A stretch of 64,000 bases of DNA from contig JBOFJQ010000004.1 of NCBI GenBank assembly GCA_051656905.1, positions 1-64,000 on the forward strand, in the 5' to 3' direction. Source of the DNA: JAGNZR01 sp051656905. GTDB lineage: Bacteria; Fusobacteriota; Fusobacteriia; Fusobacteriales; Fusobacteriaceae. A model generated the notes under the pieces. The model saw only the letters and a program-made list of their open reading frames with translations, was not told where the DNA came from and did no database searches. Positions 39,271 to 48,418 of this stretch are shown here, one piece after another (within the stretch, counting starts at the first letter, position 1; the number at the start of each line of letters is the position of its first letter). The position numbers were made by a program, and so were the translations under genes.

Positions 39271-41835
39271 TTAGTTATTTATTACTATTTGATCATTTAA
39301 TAAATCTACAACAGCTGTATCTCTTTCTTTTAATGTATTAGATATAATAGCTCTTGCTAACTTTGTCTCTAACTCTTTCTGAATGTATCTTTTTAAAGGT
39401 CTAGCTCCATAATGAGGATCATAAGAATTTTTAGCTAAATATTCAACTAAATTATCAGTAAACTGTAAAGTGATATGTTTCTCTTCTAATTTTTCTTGAA
39501 CTGTTCCTAAAAGTTGTTTTACAATCTCTTTTATAGCCACTAAATCTAATCCTTTAAATATTATAGTCTCATCTACCCTATTTAAGAACTCTGGTCTGAA
39601 ATTAGCTTTTAACATATCCATTACAGAATTTCTTGTTCCCTCATTTAAAGTAGGGTCTTCTAAAATTAGGTGACTTCCTATATTTGATGTCATTATTATT
39701 AAAGTATTTTTAAAATCTACTATTTTACCTTGTCCATCTGTTAATCTACCATCATCTAAAACTTGAAGTAGAATATTAAATACATCTGGGTGTGCCTTTT
39801 CAATCTCGTCAAACAATATTACAGAATAAGGTTTTCTTCTAACTAGTTCAGTTAATTGTCCTCCTTCTTCATACCCAACATAACCTGGAGGGGCACCAAT
39901 TAATCTGCTTACACTATGTTTCTCCATATACTCACTCATGTCTATTCTAATAACACAATCTTCATTATCAAAAAGGTTATATGCTAAAGATTTAGCAAGA
40001 TATGTTTTTCCTACTCCTGTTGGTCCTAAGAATATAAATGATCCAATTGGTCTATTCATATCTTTTAATCCCGCTCTTGATCTAAGGATAGTATCTGCAA
40101 CAGCACTAATAGCTTCTTCCTGCCCTATAACACGTTTATTCAACTCTGACTCTAGATGAAGAATCTTCTCTCTCTCTCCCTCAACTAGCTTATTAAGAGG
40201 TATTCCTGTCCATTTAGAAACTATGTCAGCAATCTCATCTGCAGTTACTTCCTGCTTCAATAAGTTATTTTCTTGATTTCCACTTTCTTTCTCTATTCTA
40301 GCTTGTAAATCTTTTTCAAGTTGAGCTAATTTACCATATTTTAATTCTGATAATTTATTTAAATCATAAGCTCTTTCAGCCTCTTCCATTTCATGCTTAA
40401 CTCTTTCTATATCTGCTTTTATAACTTTAGTTTTATTAACTTCCTCTTTTTCTAATTCCCATTTAGATTTTACTAGATTTTTTTTCTCATTTATTCCAGC
40501 AAGCTCTTTCTCTAATACATCTAGTCTCTCTTTTGAAGCTATGTCACTTTCTTTTTTCAATGCCTCTTTTTCTATTTCAAGTTGCATACTTTTTCTAGTT
40601 AGTTCATCTAGCTCCTCAGGCATAGAATCAATCTCTGTTCTTATCATTGAAGCTGCCTCATCCATTAAATCTATTGCCTTATCTGGAAGCTGTCTACCAC
40701 TTATGTATCTATCACTTAAAGTACATGCAGCAACTATAGCTCCATCACTTATTCTTATTCCATGATAAGATTCAAACTTATCTTTAAGTCCTCTTAATAT
40801 AGAAATACTGTCTTCAACTGTTGGTTCATCAACTATAATTATTTGGAATCTTCTTTCAAGTGCTGGATCTTTTTCAATATATTTCTTATACTCATCAAGA
40901 GTTGTAGCTCCAATTACTCTTGCGTCACCTCTTGCAAGCATAGGTTTTAATATATTTGCCGCATCCATTGCACCTTGGCTTCTTCCTGCTCCAACAATTG
41001 TATGAATCTCATCTATAAATAGTATTATATCACCACAAGAGTCTTCAACTTCTTTTAAAACTGCTTTTAATCTCTCTTCAAATTCACCTTGGAACTTGGC
41101 TCCTGCAATAAGTGCAGCCATATCCAGTGCAAATATTTTTTTATTTTTTAAAGATTCTGGTACGTCACCATTTAAAATTCTTTGTGCTAGCCCTTCTGCA
41201 ATAGCAGTTTTACCTACTCCTGGCTCTCCTATTAATATAGGATTATTCTTTGTTCTTCTTGAAATTATCTGTATAGCTCTTCTAATTTCACTATCTCTTC
41301 CTATTATAGGGTCAATTTTCCCTGCTCTTGCAAGTTCTACTAAATCCTTTGCATATTTTTCTAAAACTTCATAAGTTGCTTCAGGATTTGAACTATCTAT
41401 TTTTTTATTCCCTCTAATTTGTGTAAGTAATTCTACAAATTTTTTCTCGTCAATTCCCAAAGATTTAATTGTAGCACACTCTCTTAATAGAGCGATAAAT
41501 AAGTGTTCAACGCTTAAATATGAATCTCCCATTTCTGCCATTATTTTTTCTGCAACAACAATCACCCTATGTGTTATAGAATCTAATCCGATTTCATTTC
41601 CACCTATTGATTGAACTTGTGGGAATCTAGAAATTATTCCCTCTAATTTTGTTATAAGATAATTTCTATTAATTTCCATTCTTTCAATTATCTTAGTTAT
41701 TAATCCATTATCATTTTTCAGTAATGCCAAAGCTAATATTTCACACTTTATATTTTGTTGTTTATACTGCGCTGCTAATTTTTGAGCATCATCAAATGCT
41801 AAAAGACAATTTTCTGTGAATTTATTTTCACTCAT
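39271..41835 (-). CDS. clpB: ClpB disaggregase
   Basis: Hsp100 chaperone that resolves protein aggregates with DnaK, 854 residues from the ATG at 41835 (AGGAG 8 nt upstream). N-terminal repeat domain (~1-145), first ATPase with GEPGVGKTAIAEGLA (~206), long coiled-coil middle domain (~400-520), second ATPase with GPTGVGKTYLAKSLAYN (~600) and the ClpB-type C-terminus. Full length for the family. A CIRCE operator precedes it. Confidence 0.96.
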   Translation of the reverse strand: MSENKFTENCLLAFDDAQKLAAQYKQQNIKCEILALALLKNDNGLITKIIERMEINRNYLITKLEGIISRFPQVQSIGGNEIGLDSITHRVIVVAEKIMAEMGDSYLSVEHLFIALLRECATIKSLGIDEKKFVELLTQIRGNKKIDSSNPEATYEVLEKYAKDLVELARAGKIDPIIGRDSEIRRAIQIISRRTKNNPILIGEPGVGKTAIAEGLAQRILNGDVPESLKNKKIFALDMAALIAGAKFQGEFEERLKAVLKEVEDSCGDIILFIDEIHTIVGAGRSQGAMDAANILKPMLARGDARVIGATTLDEYKKYIEKDPALERRFQIIIVDEPTVEDSISILRGLKDKFESYHGIRISDGAIVAACTLSDRYISGRQLPDKAIDLMDEAASMIRTEIDSMPEELDELTRKSMQLEIEKEALKKESDIASKERLDVLEKELAGINEKKNLVKSKWELEKEEVNKTKVIKADIERVKHEMEEAERAYDLNKLSELKYGKLAQLEKDLQARIEKESGNQENNLLKQEVTADEIADIVSKWTGIPLNKLVEGEREKILHLESELNKRVIGQEEAISAVADTILRSRAGLKDMNRPIGSFIFLGPTGVGKTYLAKSLAYNLFDNEDCVIRIDMSEYMEKHSVSRLIGAPPGYVGYEEGGQLTELVRRKPYSVILFDEIEKAHPDVFNILLQVLDDGRLTDGQGKIVDFKNTLIIMTSNIGSHLILEDPTLNEGTRNSVMDMLKANFRPEFLNRVDETIIFKGLDLVAIKEIVKQLLGTVQEKLEEKHITLQFTDNLVEYLAKNSYDPHYGARPLKRYIQKELETKLARAIISNTLKERDTAVVDLLNDQIVINN

Positions 41836-41856
41836 AATAATCACTCCTTACTTTTG

Positions 41857-41883
41857 TTAGCACTCGTTTGTAGTGAGTGCTAA
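41857..41883. promoter_or_regulatory. CIRCE element (HrcA operator) of clpB
   Basis: Perfect TTAGCACTC-N9-GAGTGCTAA, between promoter and start of clpB. HrcA should repress clpB until heat shock. Confidence 0.95.
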
Positions 41884-41898
41884 TTCGTTCTTAACTAC

Positions 41899-41928
41899 AA
41901 TATACTCTATTTAATATTCAATTGTCAA
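41899..41928 (-). promoter_or_regulatory. clpB promoter
   Basis: Leftward TTGACA, 18-nt spacer, TATATT, directly upstream of CIRCE. Confidence 0.7.
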
Positions 41929-42046
41929 ATGTTTTTTCTTTTTTTTTAAATAAAAAACACTTGATTTATCAAACAAAGTATGAAAAAATGTGGTATCGTA
42001 TATTAGTAATAAATTTAAGTTTATTATATTTTTTAGGAGGATGAAA

Positions 42047-42544
42047 ATGGGGTTATTTGATTTTTTAAAAAAGGACAAAGCGGAAGAGTGGTTTAATGTT
42101 TATTCACCTTTAAATGGAAAAGTTATTGATTTATCTGATGTTCCTGATGAAGCTTTTGCTCAAAGAATGATCGGAGACGGATGTGCAATCGAACCATCAA
42201 ATGGGTCAGTTTTTGCTCCTGTAGACGGAGACGTTGATATTTTTGATACTAACCATGCTGTTAGTTTTGAGGTTCCTAACGGACTTGAAATGATAGTTCA
42301 CTTTGGTATTAACACTGTTCAATTAAAAGGACAAGGTTTCACTAGAGTATGCGAGAGCAACACTTTAGTAAAAGTAGGACAAGAATTAGTAAAATATGAT
42401 TTAGAATTTTTAACTAATAATGCTCCATCAGTAAAAACACCAATTATCATAACTAATATGGACATTGTTGATCGTATTGACGTTGTGGCTAAAGGGGAAG
42501 TTAAAGCTGGGGATTTATTAATGAAAATAAAATTAAAAAAATAA
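42047..42544 (+). CDS. crr: PTS glucose-type IIA component
   Basis: Phosphocarrier of 165 residues. The active His is in EMIVHFGINTV and the second conserved His in DTNHAVSFEV; GRIVPLS-like YSPLNGKVIDLSDVPDEAF and GDGCAIEPSNGSVFAPVDG complete the family pattern. Start at 42047, 6 nt after AGGAGG; upstream in-frame codons lack a ribosome site. It passes phosphate from HPr to sugar IIBC partners and may signal carbon status. Confidence 0.92.
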   Translation: MGLFDFLKKDKAEEWFNVYSPLNGKVIDLSDVPDEAFAQRMIGDGCAIEPSNGSVFAPVDGDVDIFDTNHAVSFEVPNGLEMIVHFGINTVQLKGQGFTRVCESNTLVKVGQELVKYDLEFLTNNAPSVKTPIIITNMDIVDRIDVVAKGEVKAGDLLMKIKLKK

Positions 42545-42682
42545 TAGTCTCAATTTAAAATATTCTGTATTGATTTATATATTAAAGTTATATATACACA
42601 CATTCTTTATAATAAAATTATATTAAAATTTTATTGCAAAAAGTACTATAATGGTTATTGTAATACCGTTAAAGGTTTTACT

Positions 42683-42699
42683 CAAGGCATGGTGCCTTG
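42683..42699 (+). promoter_or_regulatory. Hairpin in the fumarase leader
   Basis: CAAGGCA-TGG-TGCCTTG, a 7-bp stem about 50 nt before the fumarase start, without a T-run. It may protect or regulate the mRNA. Confidence 0.35.
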
Positions 42700-42751
42700 C
42701 TACTTTATATATTTAAAGTAAGTTTAATACTATATTTTTGTGGAGGAAATT

Positions 42752-43594
42752 ATGAAACAATTAGATATGGAAAAAGTAACTAGTGAAGTTGAGAGACTTT
42801 GTATCGAAGCAAACTATTTTATCGGAAACGATGTTATAGGGAAATTAAAAGAATTTCATGCTAAAGAGGAATCTTCAGTTGCTAAAAACATTTTAGAGCA
42901 AATTATTAAAAATGATGAAATTGCAATGAACGAATCAGTTCCTATGTGCCAAGATACAGGGCTTGTTGTTGTTTTTCTTGAAATAGGTACAGAAGTTAAA
43001 ATAAACGGTGACATCTATGCTGCTGTTAATGAAGGAGTTAGAAGAGGTTACAAGAACGGATACTTAAGAAACTCTGTAGTAAGACACCCTTTAGATAGAG
43101 TAAATACTCAAGATAACACTCCAGCTGTTATTCACACTAAACTTGTTCCAGGTTCTGATAAAGTTAAAATTATCGTTGCTCCAAAAGGTGGAGGTTCTGA
43201 GAATATGAGTACTGTAAAAATGCTTAGACCTGCCGATGGTATTAAAGGTATTAAAGAGTTAGTTGTTCAAACAATTAAAAATGCAGGTGGAAATCCATGC
43301 CCTCCAATTATTGTTGGTGTTGGTATCGGTGGAAGTTTTGAAAAAGCTGCTATGCTTGCAAAAGAATCTCTTATGAGAAAGGCTGATGACAAGAGTCCTG
43401 ATCCTATCAATGCAAAACTTGAAGAGGAATTATTAGAACTTATTAATAAAACTGGTGTTGGACCTTCTGGTTTAGGTGGAACTACTACAGCTATGGCTGT
43501 TAAAGTTGAAACTTACCCTTGCCACTTTGCGTCACTTCCAGTTGCTATTAACTTAAATTGTCACGCAGCTAGACACAAAGAAGTTATTCTTTAA
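42752..43594 (+). CDS. Fumarate hydratase class I, alpha subunit
   Basis: Iron-sulfur fumarase large part, 280 residues, two-subunit type (TtdA/FumA N-half). Conserved Cys in VPMCQDTGLVV, then GGSENMSTVKML, GNPCPPIIVGVGIGGSFEKA and GPSGLGGTTTAMAVKVETYPCH with cluster cysteines. GGAGG precedes the ATG at 42752. With the beta subunit and malic enzyme it forms a fumarate-malate-pyruvate branch. Tartrate dehydratase is the main alternative. Confidence 0.88.
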   Translation: MKQLDMEKVTSEVERLCIEANYFIGNDVIGKLKEFHAKEESSVAKNILEQIIKNDEIAMNESVPMCQDTGLVVVFLEIGTEVKINGDIYAAVNEGVRRGYKNGYLRNSVVRHPLDRVNTQDNTPAVIHTKLVPGSDKVKIIVAPKGGGSENMSTVKMLRPADGIKGIKELVVQTIKNAGGNPCPPIIVGVGIGGSFEKAAMLAKESLMRKADDKSPDPINAKLEEELLELINKTGVGPSGLGGTTTAMAVKVETYPCHFASLPVAINLNCHAARHKEVIL

Positions 43595-43634
43595 TTTTAA
43601 TTAACTCACTTTAAATATTTTAGGAGGATTTTTT

Positions 43635-44189
43635 ATGATCAAAGTAACTACACCTTTAACAATTGAACAAACATCAAAGTTAAAATCTGGTGATACAGTT
43701 TTAATTACAGGATATATTTATACAGCTAGAGACGCTGCACATGCAAGACTTGTTAAGCTTCTTGAAGAAGGAAAAGAATTACCATTTAACGTAGAAGGAC
43801 AAATTGTTTACTACGTTGGACCTACGCCAGCTAAACCTGGACAAGTTATTGGAAGTGCTGGACCTACTACGAGTTACAGAATGGACCCATATGCTCCAAC
43901 TCTTTTAGATCAAGGTCTAAAAGGTATGATTGGAAAAGGTCAAAGAGATGCTGGAGTTAAATCAGCTATCTTAAGAAACAAAGCTATCTATTTTGCTGCA
44001 ACAGGTGGAGCTGCTGCTCTAATCGCTAAATCAATTAAAAGTGCTGAAATTATCGCTTATGAGGACTTAGGTGCTGAAGCAATAAGAAAACTTTATGTTG
44101 AAGATTTCCCAGCAGTTGTTATCAATGATACTTTTGGAGGAGATTTATACTCTGAAGGTCAAACTCAATGGAATAGAGAAGATAAGTAA
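43635..44189 (+). CDS. Fumarate hydratase class I, beta subunit
   Basis: Beta subunit of 184 residues, the C-half of FumA. Motifs: KSGDTVLITGYIYTARDAAHARL, YVGPTPAKPGQVIGSAGPTTSYRMD (pieces), GMIGKG and the Glu/Asp-rich GAEAIRKLYVEDFPAVV. AGGAGG lies upstream, 40 nt after the alpha subunit. It completes the active site with alpha. Confidence 0.9.
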   Translation: MIKVTTPLTIEQTSKLKSGDTVLITGYIYTARDAAHARLVKLLEEGKELPFNVEGQIVYYVGPTPAKPGQVIGSAGPTTSYRMDPYAPTLLDQGLKGMIGKGQRDAGVKSAILRNKAIYFAATGGAAALIAKSIKSAEIIAYEDLGAEAIRKLYVEDFPAVVINDTFGGDLYSEGQTQWNREDK

Positions 44190-44226
44190 TATTCTTACTT
44201 TTTATAAGAATAAAATATGTTTTTTG

Positions 44227-44272
44227 AAAACTACGTACCGTATTTTTTTAATACTGTACGTAGTTTTTATTT
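44227..44272 (+). terminator. Terminator of the fumarase operon
   Basis: AAAACTACGTAC pairs with GTACGTAGTTTT over 12 bp, with an inner GTATT/AATAC stem and T's after. It separates the fumarase genes from the malic enzyme. Confidence 0.8.
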
Positions 44273-44368
44273 TGCCCATCTTTTTCCTCTAAATTAAAAT
44301 ATATATAGCTTTTTATCAGTAATTTATGATAAAATTAAGTACACAATTATGATTAAGGAGATGATTTT

Positions 44369-45550
44369 ATGTCAGATGTTTATCAACAATCACTAAAAAT
44401 GCATGCAGAAAATGCTGGGAAAATAGAAGTTATTTCTAAAGTTAGAGTTACTAACAAAGAAGAACTTTCTCTTGCTTATTCTCCAGGTGTTGCTCAGCCT
44501 TGTTTAGAAATTCAGAAAAATCCAAATGATTCTTATAAATACACTGCTCGTGGAAATATGATAGCTGTTATTACTGATGGAACTGCTGTTTTAGGTCTTG
44601 GTGATATTGGTCCTGCTGCTGCTATGCCAGTTATGGAAGGAAAATGTATCCTACTTAAAGAGTTTGCTGACGTTAATGCTTTTCCTATTTGCTTAGACAC
44701 TAAAGATACAGAAGAGATTATCAAAACTATTAAGTATTTAGCACCTTCTTTTGGTGGAATTAACTTAGAAGATATCTCTGCACCTAGATGTATCGAAATT
44801 GAAACAAGATTAAAAAATGAATTAGATATCCCTGTTTTCCATGATGACCAACACGGAACTGCTATCGTTGTAGTTGCAGGTCTTATCAACGCTTTTAAAT
44901 TAATGAAAAAAGATTTAAAGAAAGCTAAAGTTGTTATAAATGGTGCTGGTGCTGCTGGTTCTTCTATTTGTAAATTAATCAACCAACTTGGTGTTGGAGA
45001 AATATTAATTTTAGATAAAGATGGTATCCTTACAAGTGATAAAGTAGATTCTTATAACTTCTTACATAAAGAGTTAGCTTTATTAACTAACCCTAACAAA
45101 GAGTCTGGTTACTTAGCAGATGCAATTAAAGGTGCTGACGTATTTGTAGGTGTTTCTGTTGCAAATTGTTTAACTGAAGATATGGTTAGAACTATGAATA
45201 AAGATGCTGTAATATTTGCTATGGCTAATCCTTCACCTGAAATTATGCCTGAAATAGCTAAAAAAGCTGGTATCAGAATTATGGGAACTGGAAGATCTGA
45301 TTATCCTAACCAAGTTAATAACGTTTTAGCTTTCCCTGGTCTATTTAAAGGAGCTTTAAGAGCTAAGTCTAAGAAGATTACGGAAGAGATGAAGATGGCT
45401 TGTGCTGTGGCAATAGCTAACGTTATAAAGGAAGAAGAGTTAACTGAAGAGTATATCATTCCTGGTGCTTTTGATAAAAGAGTTCCTGAGATTGTTGCTT
45501 CTGAAGTTGAAAGAATTGCTAAAGAGCAAAAAATTTGTAGAGAGGACTAA
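44369..45550 (+). CDS. Malic enzyme (oxaloacetate-decarboxylating)
   Basis: NAD(P)-malic enzyme of 393 residues, short bacterial type, converting malate to pyruvate and CO2. SLAYSPGVAQPC holds the catalytic Tyr; AVLGLGDIGPAAAMPVMEGKCILLKEF holds the Lys; the metal site is in DISAPRCIEIE and FHDDQHGTAIVV; the Rossmann motif is INGAGAAGSSI. AAGGAG upstream. Together with fumarase it turns fumarate into pyruvate. Confidence 0.94.
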   Translation: MSDVYQQSLKMHAENAGKIEVISKVRVTNKEELSLAYSPGVAQPCLEIQKNPNDSYKYTARGNMIAVITDGTAVLGLGDIGPAAAMPVMEGKCILLKEFADVNAFPICLDTKDTEEIIKTIKYLAPSFGGINLEDISAPRCIEIETRLKNELDIPVFHDDQHGTAIVVVAGLINAFKLMKKDLKKAKVVINGAGAAGSSICKLINQLGVGEILILDKDGILTSDKVDSYNFLHKELALLTNPNKESGYLADAIKGADVFVGVSVANCLTEDMVRTMNKDAVIFAMANPSPEIMPEIAKKAGIRIMGTGRSDYPNQVNNVLAFPGLFKGALRAKSKKITEEMKMACAVAIANVIKEEELTEEYIIPGAFDKRVPEIVASEVERIAKEQKICRED

Positions 45551-45589
45551 TCTAAATTAGCTCCTTTCAAATAAAAAGTCAATATAAAA

Positions 45590-45646
45590 AGAGAGAATTT
45601 TAGGGTTTGGTTATTTTCATAAACCCTTAAAATTCTCTCTTATTTT
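45590..45646. terminator. Long terminator after the malic enzyme gene
   Basis: A ~19-bp stem (AGAGAGAATTTTAGGGTTT with AAACCCT-T-AAAATTCTCTCT) and T-rich sequence. It may also serve the convergent 876-residue gene. Confidence 0.8.
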
Positions 45647-45675
45647 CTTTTACCACTATTTTCTTTTACCACTAT
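45642..45675. repeat. Short tandem repeat
   Basis: ATTTTCTTTTACCACTAT occurs twice with a 16-nt period, just beyond the terminator. Probably a slippage product. Confidence 0.6.
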
Positions 45676-45706
45676 ATTCTGTAATGATATTTTTATAATG
45701 ATGTCT

Positions 45707-48337
45707 CTATAATGATATTTTTTCTAATTTAATATTCATTTTTTTATGTCTATAAATTCTGAATCCATTTATCTTTTGATAATTTTCTAAATTATCAGAC
45801 ATAGTAATAGTTTCTCTTAAGATTACATTTTCAAGACCTTTCAATCTTATTTTATGATCTCTAACATGAACTAGTGGCAATTGCATACTGCTATCATCTG
45901 CCCAACTTAATGTGAAATTCCCCCATGATTCAAAAGTGTCACTTCTCTCTAGATTAGTCAGTAGATAAAGTTTGTAATATTCTTCATCAATGTAGTTAAA
46001 TCTCTTCTCTTTTATATTAGAGATTTTTCCATAATTTTTTGAAAATTCATCAATTAATTCAAATTTAAAGCTTTCTTTTTCATTTTTTAAAGTAAGCTTA
46101 ATTTCTGAACCATTATCTCTAATAAATGCAATCTCTTTTCCATAAAAAATATCTTTTAAAATTCTTAAAACATATTCAAATCTATTAGCCACAAGATTAT
46201 CAAAAATGCAGTACTCTAAATAGCTATCCATTGGAAGTATATCTCCATTCTTTAATACTTCAATACCGAATTTCAGATAAAACTCTCTACTTTTTATTTC
46301 TAAGAACTTTATATTTTTACTTGTTAAAACTTTTAGTTTTACACCAAAAATCTTTTCATCTCCAACTTTTATAAAATCCGCATTTAATTTTTGCTTTTTT
46401 AACTCTTCATTTCCTAAATAGATATTAGTAAATTTTATAGGATTAGACACAAGAGATAATGAGTGAAGTTTTAACTCTGCTGCAGTTTCAATGTAAACTA
46501 GTTCTGCATTATGCACAGGAACATCTTTTTCCTTAACTAATTCTGTCAATTGGTCTGCCTCTTCTAAATTTTCAACTTGTTCTAACTCTTCTATTTTAGA
46601 AGGAACAACTTCTATTTCATGTATTTGAGACATTTCTTTTATTTCAATAATTTCAGGCATCTCTTCTACTTTAGGTATTTCTGTTATTTCTGTTATTTCA
46701 GGGATTTTAGATATTTCTAGCATTTCTGAAGTTGTTTCTAAAACTTTTTCCTCAAATACTTTATTCTCTTCTTCTCTCAATACCTGACATTCTATTTCAA
46801 CTTTTGTTTCAGCTTCTGCTTCCATTTCTGTCTCTGCTACTACTTCTGTTTCTATTTTTTCTAGAACTACCTCTTCTTTTTCTTCAAAAGCTTCTTCATA
46901 CTCTAGATTTTTTCTATACTCTTCAGCAGACAGATTTTCTTTTAAAATAATATCAGTTATTTCTTTTATTTTTTCTAGATTCTCTGCTGTTTCATTAGCA
47001 TTTAAATGATTGATTTCTTCATCAATTAATATTTCATTTTCTATGTTTTCTGCAAGAGAAATTTCCTCTTTATCATCTGGAACACTTTGTAAAAACTCAT
47101 TATGGAATACTTCTCCACAAGAATCTATATATACATTTTCTTCCTCTTCTGCTATTCTTATTTCTATTTGCTCGCCATTTTTTAAATTTAGAGTTTCTTT
47201 TATCATTTCTTCAATTTCTAACTCTTGTCTTTCTTCTAGCTCCAGTTTCTCTTTTTCATCTTGCTCTGTCTTTTCTACGTATACTTCTTCTACGTGTACT
47301 TCTTCTATGAAAATTTCTGTTTCTGGCTCTTTTACCTCTATTTCTTCAACTTTAATTTCTTCAACTATTTCTTCGATTTTATCTTCAATAATTTCTTCTG
47401 TTTTAATGTTTTCTATTTCTGGTTCTATTCTATCCACAGTAATATCTATATTAGGGAAAGAAATTTGAATATATTCTTCATGTCTTTCTACTTTTTCTAT
47501 TTTTTCTATTATGATGTCATCTTTAGAATCTAACTCTTTTTTCATTCCAACTATAAATTTATTAGGCTCTACTTCTTCATTATATAGCTCTTCTTTTGAT
47601 GTAAGGATTTTTATATTATTTTTTTCTAAGAAATCATAATTAATTTCATCCTTATTCTTATCAGTTGAAAAGTAGTACACATCTTTTAATTTCTCTTTAT
47701 CAGATATGGAAAAAACATAATCTAACATATCACAAATGTCAGGGTTTTTTAAGTCACTTCCTAAAATTACTGTTTTTCTTGTATATAACTCTTGGCATAA
47801 AGTTTTAAAATATGGTTTATAACAATCTAATAACTTATATTTTCTAATATCTTGATTAGTTATCATCAATGAATCTAAATCACTAAAATCCCCAAAAACC
47901 TTATATAAGTTTATTTTATTTTTATCTCTCAAAGGAAGCACTCTTTCTACTTTATTTAAAATATCACTATGTGCCTTTTCAAAGCAAAAATCATAATCAA
48001 AACTGATGATAGAACTTACGTTTTCAGAAACTATAATGTTTTCATAAAAAGTTGACTCTGGAATTTTTATATTTTTTTGAGTATCGTAAACACTGTATAA
48101 ATCTCTTAATTTTAATAATAATTTACTTTTTGTTCCTAAAGCCAAATCTAAATATTTTTGTGAAATGTTTGAGAATGAGTCTCTATCTTTTATATAATTT
48201 TTCTGATCTTTAGAAAATTCAATAAAAAAGACCCTAGCAAGTTCCTTCCTAGAAAGCATTCCATATTTTCTTATAAAATAATCACCTAAAATTATATTTA
48301 TTTCTTCTTTTTTACATAAATTTTCTATCAAGCACAT
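45707..48337 (-). CDS. Large acidic protein with degenerate SIR2-like domain
   Basis: Protein of 876 residues of unknown function. Residues ~10-250 follow the SIR2-like (SIR2_2) pattern: INIILGDYF, ISFDYDFCFEKA (for the usual TTNYDxLLE), LYKVFGDFSDLDSLMIT (for KIHG; the catalytic His is absent) and TVILGSDLKNPDICDML. ~255-605 is an extreme Glu-rich, repeat-like stretch (VEEVYVEKTEQDEK type), likely a long helix or disordered. ~608-876 is a separate globular domain. AAGGGG precedes the ATG. Loss of the His suggests a binding rather than an NAD-cleaving role. It may be a scaffold or surface-linked protein. Confidence 0.6.
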   Translation of the reverse strand: MCLIENLCKKEEINIILGDYFIRKYGMLSRKELARVFFIEFSKDQKNYIKDRDSFSNISQKYLDLALGTKSKLLLKLRDLYSVYDTQKNIKIPESTFYENIIVSENVSSIISFDYDFCFEKAHSDILNKVERVLPLRDKNKINLYKVFGDFSDLDSLMITNQDIRKYKLLDCYKPYFKTLCQELYTRKTVILGSDLKNPDICDMLDYVFSISDKEKLKDVYYFSTDKNKDEINYDFLEKNNIKILTSKEELYNEEVEPNKFIVGMKKELDSKDDIIIEKIEKVERHEEYIQISFPNIDITVDRIEPEIENIKTEEIIEDKIEEIVEEIKVEEIEVKEPETEIFIEEVHVEEVYVEKTEQDEKEKLELEERQELEIEEMIKETLNLKNGEQIEIRIAEEEENVYIDSCGEVFHNEFLQSVPDDKEEISLAENIENEILIDEEINHLNANETAENLEKIKEITDIILKENLSAEEYRKNLEYEEAFEEKEEVVLEKIETEVVAETEMEAEAETKVEIECQVLREEENKVFEEKVLETTSEMLEISKIPEITEITEIPKVEEMPEIIEIKEMSQIHEIEVVPSKIEELEQVENLEEADQLTELVKEKDVPVHNAELVYIETAAELKLHSLSLVSNPIKFTNIYLGNEELKKQKLNADFIKVGDEKIFGVKLKVLTSKNIKFLEIKSREFYLKFGIEVLKNGDILPMDSYLEYCIFDNLVANRFEYVLRILKDIFYGKEIAFIRDNGSEIKLTLKNEKESFKFELIDEFSKNYGKISNIKEKRFNYIDEEYYKLYLLTNLERSDTFESWGNFTLSWADDSSMQLPLVHVRDHKIRLKGLENVILRETITMSDNLENYQKINGFRIYRHKKMNIKLEKISL

Positions 48338-48418
48338 GTGAATCCCCTTATTTGAATAATATCACTTAGATTATATCGTATATTACTCCATTCATCAATA
48401 GATAAAATGTTTTTTTTA

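Noticed and set aside
42683..42699. Riboswitch before the fumarase genes
   Set aside because: Only one simple hairpin without a conserved aptamer core or terminator; kept as a plain leader hairpin.
46732..47533. Several hydrophobic-looking plus-strand frames over the acidic protein gene
   Set aside because: They are the antisense of Glu-rich codons (ttc/ttt runs) without start signals; not membrane proteins.
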